Positions 1-5,582 of a DNA stretch of 5,734 nt are shown here, one piece after another. Under the pieces are notes generated by a model that was given only the letters and a program-made list of their open reading frames with translations, did no database searches and was not told the DNA's origin. The first letter of the stretch is position 1, and each line of letters begins with the position of its first letter. The stretch covers positions 1-5,734 of the forward strand of contig CANJXV010000173.1 in the NCBI GenBank assembly GCA_947478935.1, written 5' to 3'. The stretch is from Comamonadaceae bacterium (GTDB lineage: Bacteria; Pseudomonadota; Gammaproteobacteria; Burkholderiales; Burkholderiaceae_C). The translations under genes were made by a program, and so were the position numbers.

Positions 1-58
1 GCGCCCAATGGCTACGGGCGGCTTGCTCTATGGCGGTGTGTTGGTACTTGTCTTGCAT
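1..58 (-). CDS. leuS: Leucyl-tRNA synthetase, N-terminal 19 codons (partial, runs off the left edge)
   Basis: The enzyme charges tRNA-Leu with leucine in the cytoplasm. Only the beginning is present: the minus strand from the ATG at 58-56 reads MQDKYQHTAIEQAARSHWA, which matches the usual LeuS opening in Burkholderiales (a Tyr in the first few residues, then an HTA.EQAA..HW pattern). The HIGH and KMSKS signature motifs would lie outside the window and cannot be checked. The ATG at 87-85 is in another frame and gives only a short peptide that stops inside leuS, so 58 is the better start. No clear Shine-Dalgarno sequence precedes it; the bases just upstream are C-rich. It is the fifth gene of the minus-strand cluster, separated from exbD by 97 bp containing a strong hairpin. 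Identification rests on 19 residues plus gene order. Confidence 0.82.
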   Translation of the reverse strand, partial: MQDKYQHTAIEQAARSHWA

Positions 59-123
59 TGGGGGCTGGGGTTAAAGGCAACAGGCATTTTAGGCGCGCAT
101 GCCGCAAGGCCTAATGGGGCGGC

Positions 124-155
124 GCAGGGCTCGCAGTTGCCAGCGCGAGCCCTGC
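124..155 (-). repeat. Perfect 11-bp hairpin immediately after the exbD stop codon
   Basis: Arms 124-134 (GCAGGGCTCGC) and 145-155 (GCGAGCCCTGC) are exact inverted complements around a 10-base loop. The structure starts at the base next to the exbD TAA (156-158). No run of T follows on either strand, so it is not a canonical intrinsic terminator. It lies 66 bases before the leuS start on the same transcript. It could protect the 3' end of the upstream message, act as a partial terminator or attenuator before leuS, or slow ribosomes at the exbD stop. The structure is seen; the role is inference. Confidence 0.7.
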
Positions 156-575
156 TTAACGCGGCTTTTCGGTCACAAAGCCGATGCGGCTCAAGCCCGC
201 TGCGTTGGCCAGCGCCATGAACTCCACCACGCGCCCGTAGGGTACTGCCGTGTCGGCGCGCAATTGCACCTCGGTGGCCGGGTTGCGCTCTGCGGCTTGT
301 TGCAAGGCTTGTTGTAAGGCATCGCCCTGCAAACGCTGCTCTTGCACATAAACCGCGCCCGCCTGGTCTATGGTCACGACCAGAGGCATTGCATTACTTT
401 GGCTGCGGGCGGCCGCGTCAGCCTTGGGTAGGTCCACCTTCACGGCGCTAAGCATCATGGGCGCGGTAATAATAAAAATCACCAGCAGCACGAGCATCAC
501 ATCAATCAGCGGCGTCATATTGATGTCGCTCATAGGCGCATCGCTGCGCTTGGCTTGGATGCGACCGAAAGCCAT
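156..575 (-). CDS. exbD: ExbD/TolR-family proton-channel accessory protein
   Basis: This 139-residue protein is the periplasm-facing partner of the inner-membrane ExbB/TolQ channel, which uses the proton gradient to drive work at the outer membrane through a TonB- or TolA-like protein. The layout is a short cytoplasmic tail (residues 1-20), one transmembrane helix (about 22-42) and a periplasmic domain (about 45-139). The NMTPLIDVMLVLLVIFIIT motif carries the single membrane aspartate, D25, known to be essential for proton use in this family. The length is normal (about 135-145). The ATG at 575 lies 9 bp after the exbB stop, so translation is probably coupled; no strong ribosome binding site is visible. 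The family is certain. Whether it serves TonB, a Tol-like or another system is not decided by sequence, because no tonB or tolA is next to it. Confidence 0.93.
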   Translation of the reverse strand: MAFGRIQAKRSDAPMSDINMTPLIDVMLVLLVIFIITAPMMLSAVKVDLPKADAAARSQSNAMPLVVTIDQAGAVYVQEQRLQGDALQQALQQAAERNPATEVQLRADTAVPYGRVVEFMALANAAGLSRIGFVTEKPR

Positions 576-584
576 GGCCCGCTT

Positions 585-1256
585 TTAATCCAGCGCGCCG
601 TCAGGCGGGTAGGCCGCCGATTGGCTTTGGTACACCAGCAATTCGCGCAAATCGCGGGCAAAGCCCTCCAGGTCGGTTTCGATACGCCCGATCAGCCGCC
701 CCAGCAAGTTGTAGCCCAGCACTGCCGGAATGGCGACCGCCAAGCCCGCGGCCGTCATGATCAAGGACTCGCCCACCGGGCCAGCGACTTGTGCGATGCT
801 GATTTGCCCGGCCTGCGCAATGGTCGCCAAAGCCCCGTAAATGCCCCACACCGTGCCTAGCAGCCCGACAAAAGGCGCCATCGAGCCCACGCTGGCCAAA
901 ATCACTTGCCCGGATTGCAAGCGCCGCACTCCGGATTGCAAAGCGTCGCGCAGCACGCGGGTTAATTGCTGGGCGGCAGAGCCTTGCGCCGCCAGCCGGG
1001 GTTGCGCGTCTTGGCGCATTTGGCGTCGGCCCGCTTCAACCAAGGGCATCAGCAACGCGGCGCGGTCAAACGTGGGCAAAGTGTGCAGGGCCTGCTCCAT
1101 ATCAGGTGCCTGCCAAAAGGCCGCGATGCTGCGTTCCAAACCCGCTAGGGCACTGCGCAGGAAAAAACTTTTCCAAAGAATGATGGACCAGCTCGCCAGA
1201 GACATCAGCAGCAGCACCCAAGCTACCGCTTTGTGGACTGCGTCGCCTTCCAACAT
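585..1256 (-). CDS. exbB: ExbB/TolQ/MotA-family proton channel subunit
   Basis: This 223-residue inner-membrane protein forms, with ExbD, the proton-driven motor that energises outer-membrane processes. Three hydrophobic segments fit the family: about 10-30, 117-145 and 158-183, with a cytoplasmic loop between the first two. The signature APFVGLLGTVWGIY lies at 127-140, and the third helix has E163 and T168. Residues T135, E163 and T168 keep the 33- and 5-residue spacings of E. coli ExbB T148, E176 and T181, so the channel-lining positions are intact. The ATG at 1256 starts 12 bp after the dapB stop, with no obvious Shine-Dalgarno sequence, and exbD follows 9 bp downstream; the pair is almost certainly one expression unit. 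TolQ is the main alternative name. The lack of neighbouring tolA, tolB and pal favours the general ExbB label. Confidence 0.93.
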   Translation of the reverse strand: MLEGDAVHKAVAWVLLLMSLASWSIILWKSFFLRSALAGLERSIAAFWQAPDMEQALHTLPTFDRAALLMPLVEAGRRQMRQDAQPRLAAQGSAAQQLTRVLRDALQSGVRRLQSGQVILASVGSMAPFVGLLGTVWGIYGALATIAQAGQISIAQVAGPVGESLIMTAAGLAVAIPAVLGYNLLGRLIGRIETDLEGFARDLRELLVYQSQSAAYPPDGALD

Positions 1257-1268
1257 GGCAAGCCCGGT

Positions 1269-2072
1269 TTAGCGCAAGCCCAGCACGTCGAACATATCGA
1301 ACATGCCGTTTTGTTTACCCGCCAGAAAACGCACCGCGCGCAAGCTGCCCTGGGCGTAAGTAGCGCGGCTGGACGATTTATGGCTGATCTCGATGCGCTC
1401 ACCGGTGCCAGCAAACAACACGGTGTGGTCGCCCACAATATCTCCGCCGCGAATCGTGGCAAAGCCGATGCTGGACGGGTCGCGCTCGCCGGTGATGCCT
1501 TCGCGGGTGTACACCGCGCAGTCGGCCAGGGTGCGGCCCTGCGCCTGGGCGATGACCTCGCCCATCTTCAAGGCGGTGCCCGAAGGCGCGTCCACCTTAT
1601 GACGGTGGTGCGCTTCGATGATCTCGATGTCATAACCGGTAGCCATGGCCTTGGCGGCCAGTTCCAGCAGCTTCAGAGTCACGTTCACACCCACACTCAT
1701 GTTGGGCGCCAGCATGATTGGTATATGTTTGGCCGCCTCCGCTATTTCAGCTTTCTGCGCATCGCTAAACCCGGTAGTGCCTATCACCATGGCAACACCT
1801 AAGCGTCGGCACACGGCCAGATGCGCCATCGTCCCCTCCGGGCGGGTGAAGTCGATCAGAAATTTGCTTTGTGACAGGCCTGCTTCCAGGTCCGGCGAAA
1901 TCTGCACGCCCGTAGTTTGCCCGCCAAAAGCCCCGGCGTCCTGGCCAATGGCCGGGCTGTCGGCGCGGTCCAAAGCGGCGGTCAAGTGGCAATCGTCGGC
2001 GGCGCGTACCGCGTCCACCAGCATCTGGCCCATGCGCCCTGAGGCTCCGGCAATGGCTATCGCATACGTCAT
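1269..2072 (-). CDS. dapB: 4-hydroxy-tetrahydrodipicolinate reductase
   Basis: This cytoplasmic enzyme reduces 4-hydroxy-tetrahydrodipicolinate with NAD(P)H to tetrahydrodipicolinate, in the diaminopimelate/lysine pathway that also supplies peptidoglycan. The 267-residue product is normal length (E. coli DapB is 273). The nucleotide-binding loop GASGRMG is at residues 9-15 and GTTG is at 98-101. The catalytic and substrate-binding signature EAHHRHKVDAPSGTA is at 153-167, with H155 and K159 in the positions of the E. coli catalytic His159 and Lys163. The protein ends in the typical FDVLGL. The start at 2072 puts the Rossmann motif at its usual place and has a purine-rich AAAGAGAG upstream (GAGAG at 2084-2080, 7 bases from the ATG), the best ribosome binding site in this cluster. 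It sits 29 bp after bamE and 12 bp before exbB, probably in one operon. Confidence 0.98.
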   Translation of the reverse strand: MTYAIAIAGASGRMGQMLVDAVRAADDCHLTAALDRADSPAIGQDAGAFGGQTTGVQISPDLEAGLSQSKFLIDFTRPEGTMAHLAVCRRLGVAMVIGTTGFSDAQKAEIAEAAKHIPIMLAPNMSVGVNVTLKLLELAAKAMATGYDIEIIEAHHRHKVDAPSGTALKMGEVIAQAQGRTLADCAVYTREGITGERDPSSIGFATIRGGDIVGDHTVLFAGTGERIEISHKSSSRATYAQGSLRAVRFLAGKQNGMFDMFDVLGLR

Positions 2073-2101
2073 GGGTGCGCTCTCTTTAGGGGGAAGCGGG
2101 C

Positions 2102-2641
2102 CTAAGGCTCCAGCGGCGGGTAATTGGTGCGCGGCGGTGGCAGCGCAGACGCGGCTGCTTTGGGCGCAGGCGCTGGGAACTTGGCTAGGGCCTCGGCGCT
2201 GGCCTCCAGCGGCTTGGCTGGCGGCAATTCCATCTTGGTGCGCAAACTATTCACAAACTCAGCCTCGGTGGGCAGCGCATCGGCGTCTATGCGCTCCATG
2301 TTGTCGCCATTGAAATACACCGTCACTTGGCGCAACTGAGGGATTTTTCCCTGCTGATTCAGACTGAAGGCGTACACCCAGCGGTCGGCGTGGAACACAC
2401 TAGTGAGCAAGGGCGTACCCAGGACAGCAGCCACCTGGGCCCGGCTAGCGCCTTTGGGGATGGCGGCCACTTGTTCGCGGCTGACCACATTACCCTGGAC
2501 AATTTCCATGCGGTAGGGCTCTAGCACGCCCGCCACCGAATTGCTGGCTTTGTCCACACTGCCACAGCCCGATGCCAAAAACAGCACGCCAACCAGCGAA
2601 AACAGGGCGGCTAAACGGCGCAAAGAGGGTATAAAAATCAT
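2102..2641 (-). CDS. bamE: Outer-membrane assembly lipoprotein BamE (SmpA/OmlA family)
   Basis: BamE is a small lipoprotein of the BAM complex that folds beta-barrel proteins, such as the porin encoded nearby, into the outer membrane. The 179-residue product has a lipoprotein signal (n-region with R8-R9, hydrophobic stretch 10-25, lipobox LASGC with acylated C26). The -3 residue is Ala rather than the commoner Leu. The SmpA/OmlA fold covers about 43-122: YRMEIVQGN, the QVAAVLGTPLLTSVF helix-loop and WVYAF each align with E. coli BamE. Residues about 139-179 form an Ala/Pro-rich tail that E. coli BamE lacks. The frame stays open far upstream, across fur, but 2641 gives a proper signal peptide; the upstream ATG at 2671 overlaps the likely -10 box and would spoil it. 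First gene of the minus-strand cluster, divergent from fur. Confidence 0.93.
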   Translation of the reverse strand: MIFIPSLRRLAALFSLVGVLFLASGCGSVDKASNSVAGVLEPYRMEIVQGNVVSREQVAAIPKGASRAQVAAVLGTPLLTSVFHADRWVYAFSLNQQGKIPQLRQVTVYFNGDNMERIDADALPTEAEFVNSLRTKMELPPAKPLEASAEALAKFPAPAPKAAASALPPPRTNYPPLEP

Positions 2642-2669
2642 GGGTTGGGGGCAGCAGTAAGATCGAGTC

Positions 2670-2675
2670 ATTGTA
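2670..2675 (-). promoter_or_regulatory. Candidate -10 box for the bamE operon
   Basis: The minus strand reads TACAAT here, five of six matches to the sigma-70 -10 consensus, 28 bases before the bamE ATG. That spacing would give a short 5' leader and rules out the upstream in-frame ATG at 2671. No good -35 hexamer is visible 15-18 bases away, so this is tentative. No convincing promoter for fur was found in the same 63-bp divergent gap (2642-2704), and no recognisable Fur box. Confidence 0.35.
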
Positions 2676-2704
2676 GCCACGCCCCTGTAAACCACGCTTT
2701 GCGC

Positions 2705-3142
2705 ATGACCAACATCGACGAACTCAAAAGCACCGGCCTGAAGGCCACGGTGCCGCGCTTGAAGATATTGGAAGTCTTCCAGCGCAGCCGCCAGCGGCAC
2801 ATGTCGGCCGAGGACATCTACAGAGTGCTGCTGCAAGAACGCGCCGACGTGGGCTTGGCCACGGTCTATCGCGTACTGACGCAGTTTGAGCAAGCGGGCA
2901 TTTTGAAGCGCAGCCAGTTTGAAGGCGGAAAATCGGTGTTTGAACTGGACCAAGGCGAACACCATGACCACCTGGTCTGCCTGGACTGCGGCCAAGTAGA
3001 AGAGTTTTACGACGCCGAAATCGAAAAACGCCAGCACGCGGTGGCCAAAGCCAAAGGCTTTGCCATCACTGACCACGCGCTGAGCCTCTACGCCAGTTGC
3101 ACCAAAGCCAACTGCGCCAATCGCAAAGCCGCCAGACCCTAA
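2705..3142 (+). CDS. fur: Ferric uptake regulator Fur
   Basis: Fur is a dimeric cytoplasmic repressor that binds DNA when loaded with ferrous iron and controls iron uptake and related genes. The 145-residue protein has an N-terminal winged helix (about 1-82), with the recognition region ADVGLATVYRVLTQFEQAGIL at about 47-67, and a C-terminal metal-binding dimerisation domain. The HHDHLVCLDCG motif (86-96) supplies histidines and the C92/C95 pair; C132 and C137 form the second pair. All four cysteines fall at the same residue numbers as in E. coli Fur. The start at 2705 gives the standard MTNIDELKSTGLKAT beginning. An in-frame TTG at 2645 would add 20 non-family residues and is rejected. No clear Shine-Dalgarno sequence precedes 2705. 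Fur is divergent from bamE, an arrangement common in Burkholderiales. A zinc or peroxide paralogue (Zur, PerR) is unlikely given the close match to Fur. Confidence 0.96.
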   Translation: MTNIDELKSTGLKATVPRLKILEVFQRSRQRHMSAEDIYRVLLQERADVGLATVYRVLTQFEQAGILKRSQFEGGKSVFELDQGEHHDHLVCLDCGQVEEFYDAEIEKRQHAVAKAKGFAITDHALSLYASCTKANCANRKAARP

Positions 3143-3150
3143 CGCAGCCA

Positions 3151-3164
3151 AGGCAGCGCTGCCT
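3151..3164. repeat. 14-bp perfect palindrome after fur
   Basis: AGGCAGCGCTGCCT is fully self-complementary and begins 9 bases after the fur stop codon. Folded as RNA it gives a 5-bp stem with a GCGC loop. No T-run follows, so it is a weak terminator candidate at best. Its position just after fur is the only hint of function. Confidence 0.3.
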
Positions 3165-3252
3165 CGGATGGCGGCGCCAGATCATTCTTCCAACGAGGGG
3201 TCGCAGGCAAGCGCCTAGCGGCCAAATAAGTTCATTATTGGTTTGAAAATAG

Positions 3253-3282
3253 TTGCAAAAATACAACTGTTTTTAATTCAAT
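3253..3282 (+). promoter_or_regulatory. Candidate sigma-70 promoter for the porin
   Basis: TTGCAA (3253-3258, four of six matches to the -35 consensus) and TTCAAT (3277-3282, four of six to the -10 consensus) are 18 bases apart in the AT-rich part of the leader. This would give a 5' untranslated region of about 100 bases. Other AT-rich hexamers nearby are almost as good, so the exact promoter is unsure. Confidence 0.3.
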
Positions 3283-3292
3283 AATTGTATTT
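3259..3292. repeat. 8-bp inverted repeat overlapping the presumed porin promoter
   Basis: AAATACAA (3259-3266) and TTGTATTT (3285-3292) are exact inverted complements separated by 18 bases. The pair brackets the candidate -10 box, the geometry expected of an operator for a dimeric regulator, but the region is AT-rich and such repeats can arise by chance. No known consensus was recognised. Confidence 0.35.
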
Positions 3293-3338
3293 CCACGCTT
3301 TTCATTGCACTGCCGCAATCCCCCATGTTTCAATAACT

Positions 3339-3360
3339 CGTGTTCTATTTCAAGAACATG
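3339..3360 (+). repeat. Hairpin in the porin leader
   Basis: CGTGTTCT (3339-3346) pairs with AGAACATG (3353-3360) around a 6-base loop: eight pairs, one of them G-U. It ends 18 bases before the Shine-Dalgarno sequence. The right arm could instead pair with CATGTT at 3324-3329, giving a competing fold, and AACATGTT (3355-3362) is itself palindromic. It could be an mRNA structure or a protein-binding dyad; the sequence alone does not decide. Confidence 0.4.
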
Positions 3361-3378
3361 TTTTGTTTAACAATTTTC

Positions 3379-3383
3379 AGGGA
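3379..3383 (+). promoter_or_regulatory. Ribosome binding site of the porin
   Basis: AGGGA lies 6 bases before the ATG at 3390. This fixes the start at 3390 rather than at the in-frame codon at 3285, and it is the clearest Shine-Dalgarno sequence in the window. Confidence 0.75.
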
Positions 3384-3389
3384 TTTGAT

Positions 3390-4370
3390 ATGAAAAAAAC
3401 ATTGATCGCTTTGGCAGCCCTTGCTGCTGTCGGTTCTGCTTCTGCACAAGTTACCTTGGGCGGTGAGTTTGCTTGGGGCTATGCAAATTACAACACTGCC
3501 GGTGTTGATGCGTCTGGCGGCGGTATTGATACGTCGCAAGTGGCTTTCAGCGCCAAAGAGGATCTGGGCGGCGGAATGTCCATTGCAGCCAAGATGACAC
3601 TGAACCTGGGCGAGTACGGCGCCGGTACAAAGGCTGACGACCAATCCCTGACTTTGACCACCTCCATGGGCGCGCTGTCTTTGTTGACCTATAGACCAGG
3701 TAACTGGGTTTCGGGCGCGTCGGGTAGTGGCACATGGTACGGTTTGGATGGCCGTTCACTCGCCGCACGTGCCAAGCGTGATGGCTACTCATTGACAGTC
3801 CCAGTGATGGACGGCCTTACCGTTACCGCTGGTTTTACTGAACCTGCTGGTTCCACTGGTGAAGGCGCAGGTAACGCTGGTCAATCTGGCCAAGGCATCT
3901 ACGCCGTCAGCGGCAAATACGCTACAGGCCCCGTTGTATTGCAAGCTGGTTACTTGTCCTTGTCTAATCCAGGCGCAAGTGATGCCACTAAAGATTCCGT
4001 AGTCCGTTTAGGCGGTACTTACGACCTAGGCGTTGCGAAGTTCGGTGCTGCTTATGAAGGCACTAAACTGAGCGGCGGCGGAACGAACACAGAAACCGCA
4101 TTTGCTTTAACAGCTCCTTTGGCTGCTAATTTGAGCATTGCTGCAACCTATGCTTCAACCGCATTGACCAGCACATTCGCCGCTATATCTGGCGCTGCCG
4201 GAACCCGCAACGGTTATCAGGTACAAGCTCAGTACAACCTCAGCAAGACTGCTTATGCAATCGGTAGCTATGGTTCATGGACAGGAACTACTACTTCTGC
4301 TGACGGTGTCACTACGACTAACACTAAAGACAGCAGCCTGATGGCTCTGACTTTGGTCAAAGACTTCTAA
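3390..4370 (+). CDS. Gram-negative outer-membrane porin (Burkholderiales OmpC-like type)
   Basis: Predicted to form a water-filled beta-barrel channel in the outer membrane for small solutes, probably as a trimer. The 326-residue precursor starts with a signal peptide (K2-K3, hydrophobic 5-15, ASA cleavage after residue 19), leaving a mature protein of about 307 residues beginning QVTLGG. The rest is Gly/Ser/Thr-rich with alternating hydrophobic and polar residues, amphipathic strands such as QVTLGGEFAWGYANY, and no cysteine. It ends in a strand with terminal Phe (LTLVKDF), the BAM recognition signal. It is somewhat shorter than many Burkholderiales porins (about 330-390 residues). Codons favour GCT, GGT and ACT, unlike the GC-ending codons of the neighbours, as expected for strong expression. 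It is monocistronic: long AT-rich leader, good ribosome binding site, strong terminator. Substrate preference cannot be told. Confidence 0.93.
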   Translation: MKKTLIALAALAAVGSASAQVTLGGEFAWGYANYNTAGVDASGGGIDTSQVAFSAKEDLGGGMSIAAKMTLNLGEYGAGTKADDQSLTLTTSMGALSLLTYRPGNWVSGASGSGTWYGLDGRSLAARAKRDGYSLTVPVMDGLTVTAGFTEPAGSTGEGAGNAGQSGQGIYAVSGKYATGPVVLQAGYLSLSNPGASDATKDSVVRLGGTYDLGVAKFGAAYEGTKLSGGGTNTETAFALTAPLAANLSIAATYASTALTSTFAAISGAAGTRNGYQVQAQYNLSKTAYAIGSYGSWTGTTTSADGVTTTNTKDSSLMALTLVKDF

Positions 4371-4377
4371 TCCCCGC

Positions 4378-4394
4378 ACTGGCCTTGTGCCAGT
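4378..4394 (+). repeat. Small hairpin after the porin stop codon
   Basis: ACTGGC (4378-4383) and GCCAGT (4389-4394) form a 6-bp stem with a CTTGT loop, 8 bases after the porin TAA. No T-run follows. It may help protect the abundant porin mRNA from 3' decay upstream of the main terminator. Confidence 0.45.
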
Positions 4395-4411
4395 TTGAGG
4401 ATGAAGAAAAC

Positions 4412-4451
4412 AAAATCCCCCGCACATAAAAATGGTGCAGGGGATTTTTTT
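4412..4451 (+). terminator. Strong intrinsic terminator of the porin gene, possibly bidirectional
   Basis: Arms 4412-4425 and 4435-4448 pair over 14 positions with a single C-A mismatch (4421/4439). The core is CCCC with GGGG and GCAC with GTGC around a 9-base loop, and a run of seven T follows at 4445-4451. On the minus strand the same stem is followed by TTTTGTTTT, so it could also end transcription coming from the integrase, whose stop codon is about 80 bases away. Confidence 0.92.
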
Positions 4452-4532
4452 CGTCTTTTGAATCTTGCAAGTCCGCTTTACCGTGCTTTCATGTATGCAG
4501 GCGTTTGCACCGGCAATTTAAGCCTGAGCCTG
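4452..4532. other. Gap between terminator and integrase, possible island edge
   Basis: These 81 bases hold no gene. The only structure seen is a 6-bp inverted repeat, GCAGGC (4497-4502) and GCCTGC (4528-4533), 25 bases apart and overlapping the integrase stop codon by one base, plus a short direct repeat GCCTGAGCCTG. An attachment site might be expected close to an integrase, but no tRNA end or core repeat could be recognised and no second copy exists in the window. Confidence 0.3.
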
Positions 4533-5525
4533 CTAAGCGGCATTGGGGTGAATCTTGGTCCGCCGACTTTGGAGCATGCCAATGTTTTGCTCACCGGTCA
4601 CGGTGCTGGCGTAATGGGTGTTGATCACCTCCACACTGGTGCGCGCGTTACGCGCCAAGGTGATCAAGTCTATTCCTTGCCCATACAACAGCCTAAAGGT
4701 AATCGCGCTATGCCTGAAGCTGTAAAGGCTTCGCGGCTGGCCGTGCGGGCCCATCTTTAGTTTAGTTTCATTCAAGACCCAATTGAGATGAAATCCAAGC
4801 ACGGCTAAAGCGTAGTTGCGATTGGCAATCTTTGGCAAAAATACGAAGTCCTCCGGGTTTGCCCTTCCGATAGCTGCGTTGGTCGCCACGATGCGCTCAT
4901 AAATGCGCACTGCCGGATACAGCGTCACGATGGGTTTGCCATGACTTTTGGTCTCTGGCAAGGTCATGCGCAAATACGTGTTTTCCCCGCGAACCACCTC
5001 AATGTGCCTATGCCTTAAGGTACGTAAATCACTGGGCCGAATAAAAGCATTGACCATAAAACCGGCGGCCATGGACAAGTCCAGCGGCATGTTTTGATCG
5101 CTGCTGCGGATATTGTTTTTTAGGCGTATGGCGCGGCTGCTATCCGGGTAGGGCTTGCCCGCCAGGCGCCGCGCGCACCGCAAGATCGTCCAATATTCGC
5201 TAGGCGTAAACGCACCCCGCGACTGCGAATTGACCCGAATTTTTGGAAACTCGGGCATCGCTTCAATCAAATGCAATGACAGTGCGTGTCTAAGCACCTT
5301 GCGTACCGCGACCAGGTATTGATGAATCGTGGTGGTTGAACTGTCGGTGCTTAGCTGGTTGATCAGGTCTTGTAGCGCCTGGTACGTAATTTCCGAACAC
5401 GGCGTCTCGGCCCATTGCGTCAACACCGCGTGCGCAAGGCGGTTGCGCAAAATCATCAAACCCGCCTTACTGGATTCACCGCGCTGCACGCGGGACGCTT
5501 CGTTCAGTAAAAGTTGGGCAGACAA
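4533..5525 (-). CDS. Tyrosine recombinase / phage-type integrase, core-binding and catalytic domains
   Basis: Site-specific recombinases of this family cut and rejoin DNA at attachment sites to integrate or excise mobile elements. Numbered from the TTG at 5525 (330 residues), a core-binding domain (about 1-95) precedes the catalytic domain (about 105-320). Visible active-site residues are R163 (FIRPSDLR), K193 (ETKSHGK), the box Y268-S-F-R271-H272 and the nucleophile Y305 (NTHYAS). Arg271 and Tyr305 are 34 apart, as usual. The second His/Trp position (LARNARTS) is not the common LGH form, a variation I know from other integrases. The start is doubtful: TTG at 5525 is the only start-like codon between the upstream in-frame TAA (5583-5585) and the domain, has no ribosome binding site, and would cut the first helix of the core-binding domain (PTFGTLSAQ). 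It is probably the 3' part of a longer gene. Host element unknown. Confidence 0.85.
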   Translation of the reverse strand: MSAQLLLNEASRVQRGESSKAGLMILRNRLAHAVLTQWAETPCSEITYQALQDLINQLSTDSSTTTIHQYLVAVRKVLRHALSLHLIEAMPEFPKIRVNSQSRGAFTPSEYWTILRCARRLAGKPYPDSSRAIRLKNNIRSSDQNMPLDLSMAAGFMVNAFIRPSDLRTLRHRHIEVVRGENTYLRMTLPETKSHGKPIVTLYPAVRIYERIVATNAAIGRANPEDFVFLPKIANRNYALAVLGFHLNWVLNETKLKMGPHGQPRSLYSFRHSAITFRLLYGQGIDLITLARNARTSVEVINTHYASTVTGEQNIGMLQSRRTKIHPNAA

Positions 5526-5582
5526 AGTGCCAAAGGTGGGGGCCGCATCGAGTCTTTGGGCCCGGTCGCCATCAGGGGCAGC

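Noticed and set aside
1233..1802. Plus-strand open frame of 189 codons antisense to dapB
   Set aside because: It is opposite a confidently identified gene, its product has no recognisable domain, and GC-rich coding DNA commonly opens such frames.
2645..2704. TTG start adding 20 residues to Fur
   Set aside because: The extra residues are not Fur-like, the position overlaps the bamE promoter region, and the ATG at 2705 gives the standard family start.
2642..2704. Fur autoregulation site in the fur-bamE gap
   Set aside because: No GATAAT/ATTATC-type repeats are present in this gap or in the porin leader.
2642..3151. Long upstream extension of the bamE frame, antisense to fur (170 extra codons)
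   Set aside because: It runs through the whole fur gene on the opposite strand, has no family resemblance and would bury the BamE signal peptide and lipobox in mid-protein. It is the shadow of GC-biased codons in fur.
3285..3389. Upstream start adding 35 residues to the porin
   Set aside because: It would place the signal peptide internally; the Shine-Dalgarno at 3379-3383 and the MKKTLIALAALAA signal peptide fix the start at 3390.
4395..4760. Plus-strand open frame of 121 codons starting after the porin
   Set aside because: It reads through the porin terminator and lies antisense to the 3' end of the integrase; no recognisable protein features.
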